64,000 nt of DNA. It comes from Dinoroseobacter sp049801095 (lineage in GTDB: Bacteria > Pseudomonadota > Alphaproteobacteria > Rhodobacterales > Rhodobacteraceae). The notes under the pieces were generated by a model, which was given only the letters and a program-made list of their open reading frames with translations, was not told where the DNA came from and searched no databases. Positions 41,881 through 50,523 of this stretch are shown here, piece after piece. The position numbers were made by a program, and so were the translations under genes. Where the stretch lies: positions 620,001-684,000 of the forward strand of contig NZ_JBNAGH010000001.1 of assembly GCF_049801095.1 (NCBI RefSeq), written 5' to 3'. Position 1 is the stretch's first letter; every line of letters starts with the position of its first letter.

Positions 41881-43599
41881 TCAGTCGGGGGAGGGAAAGA
41901 AAATAAGTCCCTCGACCGTCAGCGCATTTCGGGCGGGCGGCGCGAGGCGATAGGCCCCTTCCCGCACGGCGCGCACCAGCGCGCGCGGATCCTCGCGGCG
42001 CTGTCCTGGGCTGCTGCCTTGGGCAAAAGCCCCGGTCTCATCAAAGCCCACCATCTGGGTGGTGACGTAATTCTGTCCGCGCACCAGCAGAACCAACGCC
42101 TCGGGTCCGGGCCAGGTCGGGTCGACCTCGCCAATCACGGCAACGCAGCTTTCGGGCGCGTAGCGACAGGCATCCAGCCAGTCTCGGACAATCTCCGGAG
42201 GCAGCGCATTCCACAGCGCTTCGGGCCAGACGGCCCCTTCCGGCGCCACGGGCAAGAGCTGCGCAAGGGCGGCGAGGCGATCCTCGGGCTCTTCGGGCGT
42301 GGTCACGCGCGCCACTTCGCGGCGCAGCGCATCGTCGATCAGGATCTGCAAATCGCGATCGGACTGTGCGCGCAAAGCCTCGAGCCCCGCTTGCCCGGCA
42401 AGCCCCCAATCGCGCGCCATCGACCGGATCGGCAGTTGCGCCGTGTCGATCTGCCCGGCCTCGAACAGCGCGAGCTGGCTTTGGGTCGAGATCCGTTGCG
42501 GGTTGAGCACCGGCGTCAGCGCCAGCGCGGCCAAAGCCAGCCCAACCAAGGCGGTTTGGATATTGGCGCGGCGGATCCCCTGATCCCAGTTGCGCCGCAG
42601 CACAACCGGCCCCGCGTAGAGCACCGCATAGGTCAGCGCGAGCAGGCAGAAACAGGCCGCCGTCACCCGCTCCGGCGTCCAGCCATACTCGGTGACACGC
42701 AGCCAGACCGCGTAGCTCCCCAAACCGGCCAGCACGGGCATCAAGAGGCAGGCAATCTGCAAGACCCAGCGATAGAGCGGGCTCGGCCCCGTCTCCACCG
42801 GTTCGCAATCGAGCGAGGCGGTGATAAGCGTGGCCAGACCAAAGACCATGGCGAGCAGGGTGGCGGCCGCGCTCAACCCGGAAAAGACCTGATCCAGCCC
42901 CTCCAGCGGGACCCGGACGACAAAGACCAGCACCACGGCTGTAACCGGGATCAGCAAGAGCTGCAGCAGTCGCAGCAGAAGGAGAGGAGAGAGGTAGTTC
43001 CTGAGCTCAAAGAGCACCGCGAGGGCCACACCCCCGACGAGGCCGGACATGCCCAGCAAGAACACCTCTTCATCCACGAGCCGATCCAGCAGCGTCACAC
43101 CGACCAGCGACAGGAGCAGGCTGCAGATCATGTAGACGCCCCAGAAGACGCCGAGGAAGATCGCCGCTGAAACCGCTCGGATCACCAGCCGCCAGGCCTC
43201 ATTGAAGAGCGTCGGGTAATGAAAGAGCGTCTGCTGTGTGGCCGCGATGAAAAACGGCAAGGGCACGGTCAGGAGCACGCCATAGGCCACGATCGCCGCC
43301 GGACTGTCGCCAAACCCCTCGAGCGTGGCAAAACGCAGGCTCGCCCAGAGGAGAAGCCCCGTGGGCACCACCGCCATCAGGCTTGCCCAGCCCAGCGCCC
43401 GCGGCACCGAGAGCGGCCCGGACAGCAACAGCCCCGCAGAGCAGAAGCCCAGCACCGCCGAAGCCAGGGCCAGCTCCAGCCGGGGTTGGCCCAACGCCTC
43501 GATCACGAACTCGCCCAGCCCCCAAAGCGCCAGGCCCGTCATCAAACCGAACAATCCGAGTGTCGCGCGGAACCCGGTGGGATCATGTTGTGCCGCCAT
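41881..43599 (-). CDS. DUF4153-containing polytopic membrane protein
   Basis: 572 residues. About twelve hydrophobic helices in the first 370 residues, followed by a soluble C-terminal domain of about 200 residues with a RYAPESCVAVIGEVDPTWPG block. The helix pattern and TLFHYPTLFNEAWRLVIRAV stretch fit DUF4153 proteins of Rhodobacterales. Function unknown. Stands alone between H-NOX and the MttB homologue. Confidence 0.75.
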   Translation of the reverse strand: MAAQHDPTGFRATLGLFGLMTGLALWGLGEFVIEALGQPRLELALASAVLGFCSAGLLLSGPLSVPRALGWASLMAVVPTGLLLWASLRFATLEGFGDSPAAIVAYGVLLTVPLPFFIAATQQTLFHYPTLFNEAWRLVIRAVSAAIFLGVFWGVYMICSLLLSLVGVTLLDRLVDEEVFLLGMSGLVGGVALAVLFELRNYLSPLLLLRLLQLLLIPVTAVVLVFVVRVPLEGLDQVFSGLSAAATLLAMVFGLATLITASLDCEPVETGPSPLYRWVLQIACLLMPVLAGLGSYAVWLRVTEYGWTPERVTAACFCLLALTYAVLYAGPVVLRRNWDQGIRRANIQTALVGLALAALALTPVLNPQRISTQSQLALFEAGQIDTAQLPIRSMARDWGLAGQAGLEALRAQSDRDLQILIDDALRREVARVTTPEEPEDRLAALAQLLPVAPEGAVWPEALWNALPPEIVRDWLDACRYAPESCVAVIGEVDPTWPGPEALVLLVRGQNYVTTQMVGFDETGAFAQGSSPGQRREDPRALVRAVREGAYRLAPPARNALTVEGLIFFPSPD

Positions 43600-43636
43600 G
43601 GGTCAGTCCTAGCGCGCGCGCAGCCCCTCCGAAAGC

Positions 43637-45211
43637 TCAGAAATCCGTCGGCGCCCCGCCTTCGGCCTTTCGCCGCTCAACAAAGGCGGTCAGCTCCTCG
43701 CGCCGCGCGGGATCCAGGGGCGGCGGGACGAATTCGGCCAGAATGTCCTTGTAGATACGGTGCGCCCGTTCCGCGGTCCAAACCGCCCCATCCAGGACCC
43801 AGGCCTCATGATTGCGCCAATCGCTGAGATAGGGCTGGTAGAAAGCCGTCTCGTAGCGCTCCTGGGTGTGCTGGATGCCGAAGAAATGCCCGTCGCCCCC
43901 AACCTCGCGCACCGCGTCGAGCGCCAGATCTCCGGGTTCCGTCGCCGTCAGCTCCGGATCGAAATAGCGCTGGATCTGCTGCAGGATCTCGCAATCCATG
44001 ACGAATTTCTCGGGGCTCGCGATCAGCCCGCCCTCCAGCCAGCCTGCCGCATGATAGACCATATTCGTGCCCGACTGGACCGCGGACCAGAGGGCATTCG
44101 ACGTCTCCCACATGGCCTGCCCGTCCGGGACATTGGCCGCGCAGCTGCCGCTTGCCCGCAGGGGCAGCCCGTAAAACCGCGCCATCTGCCCGGTCATCTG
44201 GGTGGCGCGCATATACTCCGGGGTCCCGAAAGCCGGAGCGCCGGATTTCATGTCCACATTCGACGTGAACGTCCCCAGCGCGACCGGACAGCCCGGCATG
44301 ACATATTGCGCCAGCGCAATCGCCGAGAGCCCCTCGGCCAGAGACTGCGCAACCGCCCCGGCCAGCGTCACGGGCGCCATGGCCCCCGCCAGCGTAAAGG
44401 GCGTCACGATCAGGGCCTGCCCCTTGCGGATGCAGCGCAGGGCCCCGTCGATCATCGGCTCGTCATGTTTCAGGGGCGAGGTCGAATTGATGTTGGTGTA
44501 CATGCGCGGGGTCGCGGCGAACTCTGCCTCCGTCAGCCCGCAGGCGATGCGCACCATCTCCATCACGTCTTCGACCCGCTCGCGCCCGAGACTATAGGCG
44601 TGGGGCACCTTGTCCGTGAGGGTCAGCTTCTCATAGAGCACGTCCAGATGGCGCACCGAGGCATGCACATCCACCGGCTCCACCGGATAGCCCCCGGCCA
44701 CATGGATACAGTTGAAATACTGGGTAAGCTTGAGCAGGTTGCGGCACTGCTCCAGCGTACCGGGGACCTTGCCGGTCTCCATATCCCAGTAGTTCGGCGG
44801 GCTGGAGACATTGACGAAGACCATATGACCGTCGCCGATGGTGATCTGGTGGTCCGGATTGCGCGACGTGATCGTGAAGGAGGACGGGGCCTTGGCCACC
44901 ATCTCCATCACGAAGGCGCGATCCATCCGGACGACCTCTCCATCCAGAACGCAGCCCGCCTCGGCCAGGATCTCGCGCGCTTTGGCGTTGAGAAAGGCGA
45001 TCCCGATCTCCTCGAGGATGCGCATGGCCGTGTCGTGGATCGCCGCGACCCCCTCGGGGCTCAGGGGCTCGGTGGGGCGGTCCGTGTTGACGGGCACCTT
45101 GAAGGGCATCTGGGCGATGGTGTGGCTGGCATCGCGCCGGGTGTTTCCGGCACGACCACCGCCGCGGCGCCGCCGGGGCAAGGCATCTGGGGACAAGACA
45201 GGATCCTCCAT
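43637..45211 (-). CDS. MttB-family (trimethylamine methyltransferase-like) protein, no in-frame stop
   Basis: 524 residues. N-terminal basic stretch LPRRRRGGGRAG then NTDRPTEPLSPEGVAAIHDTAMRILEEIG (in two parts), the usual start of alphaproteobacterial MttB homologues; the rest is a TIM barrel, with FTSNVDMKSGAPAFGTPEY and SGSCAANVPDGQAMWE typical. The reading frame has no internal UAG, so it is a non-pyrrolysine member (relatives act on glycine betaine and other quaternary amines with a corrinoid protein). No corrinoid partner is in the window. Confidence 0.85.
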   Translation of the reverse strand: MEDPVLSPDALPRRRRGGGRAGNTRRDASHTIAQMPFKVPVNTDRPTEPLSPEGVAAIHDTAMRILEEIGIAFLNAKAREILAEAGCVLDGEVVRMDRAFVMEMVAKAPSSFTITSRNPDHQITIGDGHMVFVNVSSPPNYWDMETGKVPGTLEQCRNLLKLTQYFNCIHVAGGYPVEPVDVHASVRHLDVLYEKLTLTDKVPHAYSLGRERVEDVMEMVRIACGLTEAEFAATPRMYTNINSTSPLKHDEPMIDGALRCIRKGQALIVTPFTLAGAMAPVTLAGAVAQSLAEGLSAIALAQYVMPGCPVALGTFTSNVDMKSGAPAFGTPEYMRATQMTGQMARFYGLPLRASGSCAANVPDGQAMWETSNALWSAVQSGTNMVYHAAGWLEGGLIASPEKFVMDCEILQQIQRYFDPELTATEPGDLALDAVREVGGDGHFFGIQHTQERYETAFYQPYLSDWRNHEAWVLDGAVWTAERAHRIYKDILAEFVPPPLDPARREELTAFVERRKAEGGAPTDF

Positions 45212-45318
45212 GGCTGTGGATCCATTGGACGCGAGCCCCTTGGCGCGGGCGGGCTCATCCGCGACGCGTCATGTCGTTTTCTGCTGGATTTCGTCGGGCG
45301 ACCGCGGGCGAGACGCCC

Positions 45319-46041
45319 TCAGGCGCTGGCGCGGCGACGGCGCAGGGGCAGCCGCTGGGTCTCGAGCCAGGCGGGCAGATGCCCCACATCTTGCAGGATC
45401 AGATCCGCATGGGGGGCAAGCTCGGGCGTTTCCGCCACCCCGGTCAGCACGCCGATAGTCTGCATCCCCGCCGCGCGGCCCGCGCGCAGGTCATGGGTGC
45501 TGTCCCCGACCATGACCACCTCGTGGGGGGACAGCGTGAAGTGGTCGCAAAACGCCAGCAACATGCCCGGATCCGGCTTCGCGCCAAAGCCACTGTCATA
45601 GCCGAGCACCAGATCGAAGGCCTGGGCGATCCCGGCCTCGGCCAGTTGGCGGCGCGCGCCCTCCTCGGAATCGTTCGTGGCCACTCCGAGGCAGAGATTG
45701 CGCGCACTCAGCTCGGCCATCAGGGGCTGCAGCGGCGTGGCCTCCGCCAATGTCACCGTCCGCGCGAGCGCGTTCAGCTCCATCAGAAGGGCTTCCTCCT
45801 CCCATGCGGGCAGGTAAGGCGCGAGGAGCACGGCGATCTCGGCGCTCGTGCCCGCAATCGCGGGACTGTCCGGCCTGAAATGGCCAAGCACCAGATCATA
45901 GCCGATCGCATCGGAGAGACGCGCCACCAGCGCCTCATCCCCGTCTGCGAGTTTATGGAGCGCTGTCGCGGCCCAACCGCTCCAGGTCTCATGAAAATCA
46001 AACAGCGTTCCGTCTTTGTCGAAAACGATTGCGCGCAGCAT
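45319..46041 (-). CDS. HAD-family phosphatase (phosphoglycolate-phosphatase-like)
   Basis: 240 residues. HAD motifs: FDKDGTLFD with nucleophile Asp8 and Asp10, GVATNDSEEGARRQL (motif II Thr), and GFGAKPDPGMLL with GDSTHDLRAGRAAGM (motifs III/IV). The alpha-helical cap between motifs I and II marks subfamily IA. Substrate unknown. Lies 107 nt after the MttB-like gene start on the same strand. Confidence 0.85.
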   Translation of the reverse strand: MLRAIVFDKDGTLFDFHETWSGWAATALHKLADGDEALVARLSDAIGYDLVLGHFRPDSPAIAGTSAEIAVLLAPYLPAWEEEALLMELNALARTVTLAEATPLQPLMAELSARNLCLGVATNDSEEGARRQLAEAGIAQAFDLVLGYDSGFGAKPDPGMLLAFCDHFTLSPHEVVMVGDSTHDLRAGRAAGMQTIGVLTGVAETPELAPHADLILQDVGHLPAWLETQRLPLRRRRASA

Positions 46042-46332
46042 CGTTTGCCCCCTCGATCCCGATGCACTCGCGCATGCCCACGCTCACCGGCCTTGTTCCG
46101 TGGGCAGACGCTCCCCCGCGGCCTTGTCGGACCGCACATCTGCCCCTTGATCGGAACGCGCCGCTCCCATGGCGGTCCCGCGCGCAATTTGCCTGCCTGG
46201 CCAGATGGCTGGGTACAAAAAGGTCTCAAAGCGGCCGTTTGCCGCAATTATCCATCGCGCTGATCCCAGACTTATCGGAAATTGCACATTGCAACAAGCA
46301 GTCTGCTCAACTCTTGGGCGATGCCTGTCCAA

Positions 46333-46389
46333 GGCCGGTTTCAGGAAAAAGGTTAACCAGGCGCGTTTGTTAACACTCACAAACCGGCC
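46333..46389. repeat. 9-bp inverted repeat enclosing two GTTAAC sites in a gene-free stretch
   Basis: The 360-nt gap 46042-46401 contains no gene I can support. Near its right end GGCCGGTTT (46333-46341) and AAACCGGCC (46381-46389) pair around a 39-nt loop that holds two GTTAAC hexamers; the second is inside CGTTTGTTAAC (46364-46374). It could end the DUF3572 transcript or bind a regulator such as CtrA. Neither is proven. Confidence 0.4.
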
Positions 46390-46401
46390 ATCACAGATTT
46401 G

Positions 46402-46680
46402 TCAGGTCCAATGCATCTCCGCACCGCCCGGCAACGCCGCCCGAGCGCGCATGGGCGTGTCATAGGCAATCCCGGCGGCATCACAGAACCCGACCACCCA
46501 CTCATCATCCATGGTCAGAAATTCCAGAACGGAAACAAGGAATTCCGGCTCCTCGGCCCGGGCCCGCACGGTGTCGAGATCCGCGCCTGTCGCGCCCAGA
46601 AAGGTCCCCATGAGGTCGTCCTGACCGGCGATCCAGCCCAATGCCTGGAGCGCGATGGCCTCGGCTGTTTCTTGCTTCAT
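46402..46680 (-). CDS. DUF3572-family protein
   Basis: 92 residues from ATG 46680. MKQETAEAIALQALGWIAGQ and TFLGATGADLDTVRARAEEPEFLVSVLEFL are the DUF3572 pattern, a small helical protein limited to alphaproteobacteria. Divergent from pleD over 84 nt, the same neighbourhood seen in related genomes; a functional link with PleD is only inferred. Confidence 0.85.
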   Translation of the reverse strand: MKQETAEAIALQALGWIAGQDDLMGTFLGATGADLDTVRARAEEPEFLVSVLEFLTMDDEWVVGFCDAAGIAYDTPMRARAALPGGAEMHWT

Positions 46681-46706
46681 TCGCTCCTGCCCTCTGCTCT
46701 GGAAAC

Positions 46707-46723
46707 CGTTTGTTAACCAAACG
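46707..46723. promoter_or_regulatory. Palindrome CGTTTG-TTAAC-CAAACG between DUF3572 and pleD
   Basis: 6-bp arms around TTAAC in the divergent promoter. Its left 11 bases (CGTTTGTTAAC) also occur at 46364-46374, on the far side of the DUF3572 gene. TTAAC is a CtrA half-site in alphaproteobacteria. A regulatory role is inferred. Confidence 0.45.
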
Positions 46724-46764
46724 AGCGCTAACACACATAACCATAACGTAAAGCGGAGGTCCTC

Positions 46765-48150
46765 ATGTCGGGCAAGATCCTTGTGGTCGACGATGTTGCA
46801 ACGAACCGGATCGTGATGAAGGTGAAGTTGGCAACCGCTTGCTACGACGTGATTCAGGCCGATAGCGGGCGCGCCGCGCTGGATACGGCGCGGGCCGAGA
46901 TCCCCGACCTGATTCTTCTCGATGTGCTGATGCCGGATATCGATGGCTTCACCGTCTGCGAACGGCTCAAGGCCGATCCCCGCACTGCGGATATTCCGAT
47001 CATCATGATCACCTCTCTCGACGACACGGAGGCGCGGCTGCGCGGGCTCTCCTGCGGCGCCGATGAGTTTCTGTCCAAACCGGTGACCGAGCTGACCCTG
47101 CTCGCGCGGGTCCGCAGCCTTCTGCGCGCCAATTCCCGCAATGCCGAGCTGCGCATGCCGACCCAGACGGCGTCGGCCGGGTTCGCCGATGCGCCCATGC
47201 CCTTCAAGCAGGCCCAAACTGAATGCGTGGGCCTTCTGATGGCACAGGACGGGGTCGGGCGTCGCTGGGCCCGCGGTCTGGCAGACCGGATCCGCGAGGA
47301 TGTGAAGTTTTTCACCCGGGCGCAGGCTCTGGAGGCCAGCAAGGACCAACCCGCGGTTTTCGTGATCGAGGCCGATGCCCATCGCCCCGAGGCCGCGCTG
47401 GAGATCCTGACGGATCTGCGGTCCCGACCGGCCACGCGCCACGCCCAGCAGATCTTCATGCTGCAGGAAAGCCATCCCGAGCTGGCCGCCCGCGCCCTGG
47501 ATCTCGGGGCCGATGATGTGGTGGTCGCTCCGATCACAGTGCAGGAAATGGCTCTGCGCCTGCGCGCGCAGTTGCAGCACAAACGGACGAGCGACCGGCG
47601 CCGGAATGAGGTGACCGACCGGCTCCGTCAAGCGGTGATCGATCCGCTCACAGGACTCTATAACCGTCGCTTCGCCTTGGGGCAGCTCGCCACCATCGCG
47701 CGGGAGGCCGAGGGCTCCACCCGCAGTTTCGCGGTGCTGCTCCTGGATTTCGACCATTTCAAGCAAATCAATGACAAGTTCGGCCATGCAGCCGGCGACA
47801 AGGTGCTGACCGACACCGCCAAGATCCTGCAGGCGCGGCTGCGCTCGCTCGACGTGATTGCGCGCATCGGCGGCGAAGAATTCCTGATGGTGCTGCCGGA
47901 CACGGATCTCGACGAGGCCCAGCGCGTGGCGGAACGCCTGCGCGCCAGCATCGATCAGGCGCAAATCACATTGCCCGATGGCATCACGCAAGTGCCCGTC
48001 ACCATCAGCATCGGTCTGGCCATTGGCGGGCATCGCACGCCCGATGCCAGCGTGTCGGAACTGCTGGAGACCGCGGATCGCGCGCTCTATGCGGCGAAAT
48101 CCGACGGGCGCAACCAGGTTTCGGTGGGCACGATCAGCTCCGCCGCCTGA
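46765..48150 (+). CDS. pleD: PleD-type response regulator diguanylate cyclase
   Basis: 461 residues. First receiver (1-120) starts KILVVDDVATNRIVM and carries LLDVLMPDIDG with the phospho-acceptor Asp; the second receiver-like domain (about 150-270) lacks an obvious acceptor; GGDEF domain with GGEEF at 369-373 and I-site RSLD at 360-363. This is the PleD layout known from Caulobacter, coupling phosphorylation to c-di-GMP synthesis in polar development. GGAGG is upstream. Confidence 0.93.
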   Translation: MSGKILVVDDVATNRIVMKVKLATACYDVIQADSGRAALDTARAEIPDLILLDVLMPDIDGFTVCERLKADPRTADIPIIMITSLDDTEARLRGLSCGADEFLSKPVTELTLLARVRSLLRANSRNAELRMPTQTASAGFADAPMPFKQAQTECVGLLMAQDGVGRRWARGLADRIREDVKFFTRAQALEASKDQPAVFVIEADAHRPEAALEILTDLRSRPATRHAQQIFMLQESHPELAARALDLGADDVVVAPITVQEMALRLRAQLQHKRTSDRRRNEVTDRLRQAVIDPLTGLYNRRFALGQLATIAREAEGSTRSFAVLLLDFDHFKQINDKFGHAAGDKVLTDTAKILQARLRSLDVIARIGGEEFLMVLPDTDLDEAQRVAERLRASIDQAQITLPDGITQVPVTISIGLAIGGHRTPDASVSELLETADRALYAAKSDGRNQVSVGTISSAA

Positions 48151-48226
48151 TACCCCCCCGGGCGCGGCCAACCGGCTGCGACCCCAAGCTGCGCGCAGCA
48201 CCATCCCCCTTGCGCGCCACACGACA

Positions 48227-48260
48227 GGGGCCGGATCCCATTTCGGATCCGGCCCCATTT
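48227..48260 (+). terminator. Rho-independent terminator after pleD
   Basis: GGGGCCGGATCC, 6-nt loop, GGATCCGGCCCC, then ATTTTG: a perfect 12-bp stem 76 nt after the pleD stop, in the gap before the convergent CnrX-like gene. Confidence 0.85.
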
Positions 48261-48280
48261 TGCCCCCACCTCATATCGAT

Positions 48281-48805
48281 TCACTCGCGCGGCGGCTTGC
48301 CGTCCCGGCCCTCGCCATGGCGCGGCCGGTTCGCCCGCGCGCGCAGCACCTCCTCGATCCGGTCCGCATAGGCGCTCCGCTCCGCATCGCTCATCTGCGC
48401 GATCGCCCCGGTGAGCGCCGCGCGCCCCGCCGCGTTGCGCGCGGCCATGGCCTCGGATTGCGAGGTGAGCAGGGTTTCGAAGGCCGCCGGATCAAAAGGC
48501 GTGCTCCGCAATGTGTCGAGCAAGGCCCGCGTCTGGCGCACCCGGGCGCGCGGCCCGCCAGCGCTTTTGCTGCGATGGTCGTCCAACGCGGCCTTCAGCG
48601 TATCGCGAGTCGTGTCGTCCAGGGCCCGGATCAAAGGGATCGGGCTGTCGATGAAGAGCGGCTTGCCCCCCGGCCCACGCGGCCCGCCCCCGAGTACCGC
48701 GCCAACCACCAGCCCGATGACCAGCAGGTTGAGCGCCAAAGATCCATAGAGCAGCCAGGGGCGCGGCGCCCGCGAGCGCTTGGTCTCTTGATCGGGCTCT
48801 GCCAT
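48281..48805 (-). CDS. Periplasmic metal-sensor-like (CnrX/Spy-type) membrane protein
   Basis: 174 residues from ATG 48805 (GAGGAGG 7 nt upstream; GTG 48808 also possible). Short cytosolic start, one membrane helix (WLLYGSLALNLLVIGLVVGAV), then a helical periplasmic domain with LDDTTRDTLKAALDDHRS and AAFETLLTSQSEAMAARNAAGRAA (in part), as in the heavy-metal-resistance/CnrX family. Few His or Met residues are present, so metal sensing is uncertain. Last of three overlapping genes with an ECF sigma and anti-sigma. Confidence 0.75.
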   Translation of the reverse strand: MAEPDQETKRSRAPRPWLLYGSLALNLLVIGLVVGAVLGGGPRGPGGKPLFIDSPIPLIRALDDTTRDTLKAALDDHRSKSAGGPRARVRQTRALLDTLRSTPFDPAAFETLLTSQSEAMAARNAAGRAALTGAIAQMSDAERSAYADRIEEVLRARANRPRHGEGRDGKPPRE

Positions 48806-49188
48806 CACACACCCTCCTCAAGGGCCATATCAAACGACCACATCACCGTTTCAGTCGTGGCCTCATTGCTCAGAAGATCGGCGCTGAGCGTGCTCAGCTC
48901 GGGCGCGAACCCGGCCCCCAGCCCGATGCCGAGCACGAGGGAAGCCGCCAGCGCGGTCAGAGGCGCAAGCGTCCAGCCACCCCGCGCGGGTTTGCTCCGC
49001 GAGCGCTGCAAGGGCACTACATTCGGCGCCGCATCCCCCGCCGCGGCCTCGGCCTGCACCGCGCGTCCTTCGGCCGCGATCCGGTCGAGAAAGCTGGTAT
49101 CGGGCATGGGCGGGTGCGCCTGGGCCTCGCGCAGCAGCGCGTCGAGCTCCATTTCGGGGATCGGGTCGGTATCTCTGCTCCGGGTCAT
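48805..49188 (-). CDS. Putative transmembrane anti-sigma factor
   Basis: 127 residues. Cytosolic N-terminus with MELDALLREAQAHPPMPDTSF and a helical stretch, one membrane helix (about 74-94, LAPLTALAASLVLGIGLGAG), and a short periplasmic tail ending in FDMALEEGV. Length, topology and ATGA overlap with an ECF sigma gene mark it as the cognate anti-sigma; no zinc-binding (ZAS) motif is seen. Confidence 0.72.
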   Translation of the reverse strand: MTRSRDTDPIPEMELDALLREAQAHPPMPDTSFLDRIAAEGRAVQAEAAAGDAAPNVVPLQRSRSKPARGGWTLAPLTALAASLVLGIGLGAGFAPELSTLSADLLSNEATTETVMWSFDMALEEGV

Positions 49189-49766
49189 TCCGTAAATCCC
49201 AATTCTGCGCGGCGATGGCCGAGGGCCTTTGCCAGCATGCGTTTGCCCCGGGAGGTCAGGCTTTCCACAGCCTCCACGGAGATCTCCATGATCCCGGCGA
49301 TCTCGGGGTTCGACAACCCCTCGAGATGGCGCAGAACCACCGCTTCGCGCTGCCGCACGGGCAGATCCCCGAGTGCGGCCTGCAAGGCCTCGGCGCGCTC
49401 GGCCTGACTAAGGATACGCTCCACAGACGGTGTCGGATCCGCCATTTCCCCGGCCTCGTCCAGCGGGACCGAGCGCTTGCGGCGCAGCCGGTCCATGCAG
49501 GCGTTGCGCGCCACCGTATAGAGCCAGGTGCTGGGGGCGGCGCCATCAGCGCGCCAGTCAGGGGCGATTTTCCACAGCTTCATCATGGCCTCCTGCGTGA
49601 TGTCTTCGGCCTCGGCCCGGTCTCCGAGCAGGCGAAAGCACAAACGGTACACCCGCGGCGCCAGCCGGTCGGTCAACTGGCGGGCCGCACGCGGATCGCC
49701 GGTCGCAAAACGCGCCAGCAGATCCGCGTCCGAAACCGCGTCAGCCGAAGGAGAAAGGTCGGTCAT
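49185..49766 (-). CDS. ECF RNA polymerase sigma factor
   Basis: 193 residues. Sigma-70 region 2 (about 18-90) with YRLCFRLLGDRAEAEDITQE and STWLYTVARNACMDRLRRK; region 4 (about 125-180) with LPVRQREAVVLRHLEGLSNPEIA. Directs transcription when released by the downstream anti-sigma, with which it overlaps by ATGA. An EF-hand protein gene lies just upstream on the same strand and may be its target. Confidence 0.93.
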   Translation of the reverse strand: MTDLSPSADAVSDADLLARFATGDPRAARQLTDRLAPRVYRLCFRLLGDRAEAEDITQEAMMKLWKIAPDWRADGAAPSTWLYTVARNACMDRLRRKRSVPLDEAGEMADPTPSVERILSQAERAEALQAALGDLPVRQREAVVLRHLEGLSNPEIAGIMEISVEAVESLTSRGKRMLAKALGHRRAELGFTE

Positions 49767-49840
49767 GGATCGTGCCTAGCGCGCGATGCGGGTTGGGACC
49801 AGTGCCGAAGGCTCCGGTCCCACCCAGTGCGGGGTCGGGC

Positions 49841-50317
49841 TCAGCGCTCCATATGACGGCCGCCAAAGCCGCGCTTGCGATCCGCGAACTCTTCCTCGGA
49901 GATGGCGCCATCGCCATTGGCATCGAGCCCGTTGAACATCCGCGTGCCGCGCTCGGGCATGCCGAACTCCTCGAGGCTGACCTGCCCATCGCCATTGGCA
50001 TCCGCGCGCTCCATCATCGCGTCGATGCGGCGCTCGGCACGCTCGGCCTTGCGGGCTTCCGCGGCGGCGGCCATCTCTTCGCGGCTCACCTGGCCATTGC
50101 CGTCGCTGTCGAGTGCTGCAAAGCGCGTTTCTGCAGCAGCCTGGATATCGGCTTGGGTGATCTGGCCATCGCCATTGGTGTCCAGTTCCGAGAAATCGGG
50201 GCCACCACGCTTGCCATGTCCTTCGCCGCGCGGCGAGGCCACGGCGATGGATCCGGCGGTCAGTGCCACCAGAAGCAGAGCGGTGGTCGGGACTTTTGCA
50301 GGGATCAGGGTCTTCAT
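49841..50317 (-). CDS. Secreted four-EF-hand calcium-binding protein
   Basis: 158 residues from ATG 50317 (GGAG 8 nt upstream). Signal peptide cleaved near IAVASPRG, then four 12-residue EF loops: DTNGDGQITQAD (46-57), DSDGNGQVSREE (70-81), DANGDGQVSLEE (106-117), DANGDGAISEEE (132-143). All five ligand positions look intact except that the first loop ends in Asp. Likely a periplasmic Ca2+ buffer or sensor. Lies 74 nt upstream of the ECF sigma gene. Confidence 0.85.
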   Translation of the reverse strand: MKTLIPAKVPTTALLLVALTAGSIAVASPRGEGHGKRGGPDFSELDTNGDGQITQADIQAAAETRFAALDSDGNGQVSREEMAAAAEARKAERAERRIDAMMERADANGDGQVSLEEFGMPERGTRMFNGLDANGDGAISEEEFADRKRGFGGRHMER

Positions 50318-50523
50318 TGGGGTCTCCATTTTCTTGTTGGCCCCGGCATCTCCGGGACGTCTGTATGTCAAACGCGCCCGGAGCGAAGTTCCGTCGCGCA
50401 TTTCCGCAAAAAAATGAACAGCCCTTTTTTCGCGACATCCCGACGCAAGGCAATCTGTCAAAGGGCGCTTGGGGGCACAGCTTGTTAAGCTGGTACCAGC
50501 GAACAGGGGTTGGGAGCTCCGTG

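Noticed and set aside
46042..46401. Several short open frames in the gap between the HAD and DUF3572 genes
   Set aside because: No ribosome binding site, no family similarity and a composition unlike the neighbouring genes' codon use.
46402..48258. A 618-codon minus-strand frame antisense to pleD that runs into the DUF3572 gene
   Set aside because: Only the last 92 codons (from ATG 46680) match a family; the rest is antisense to the well-supported PleD.
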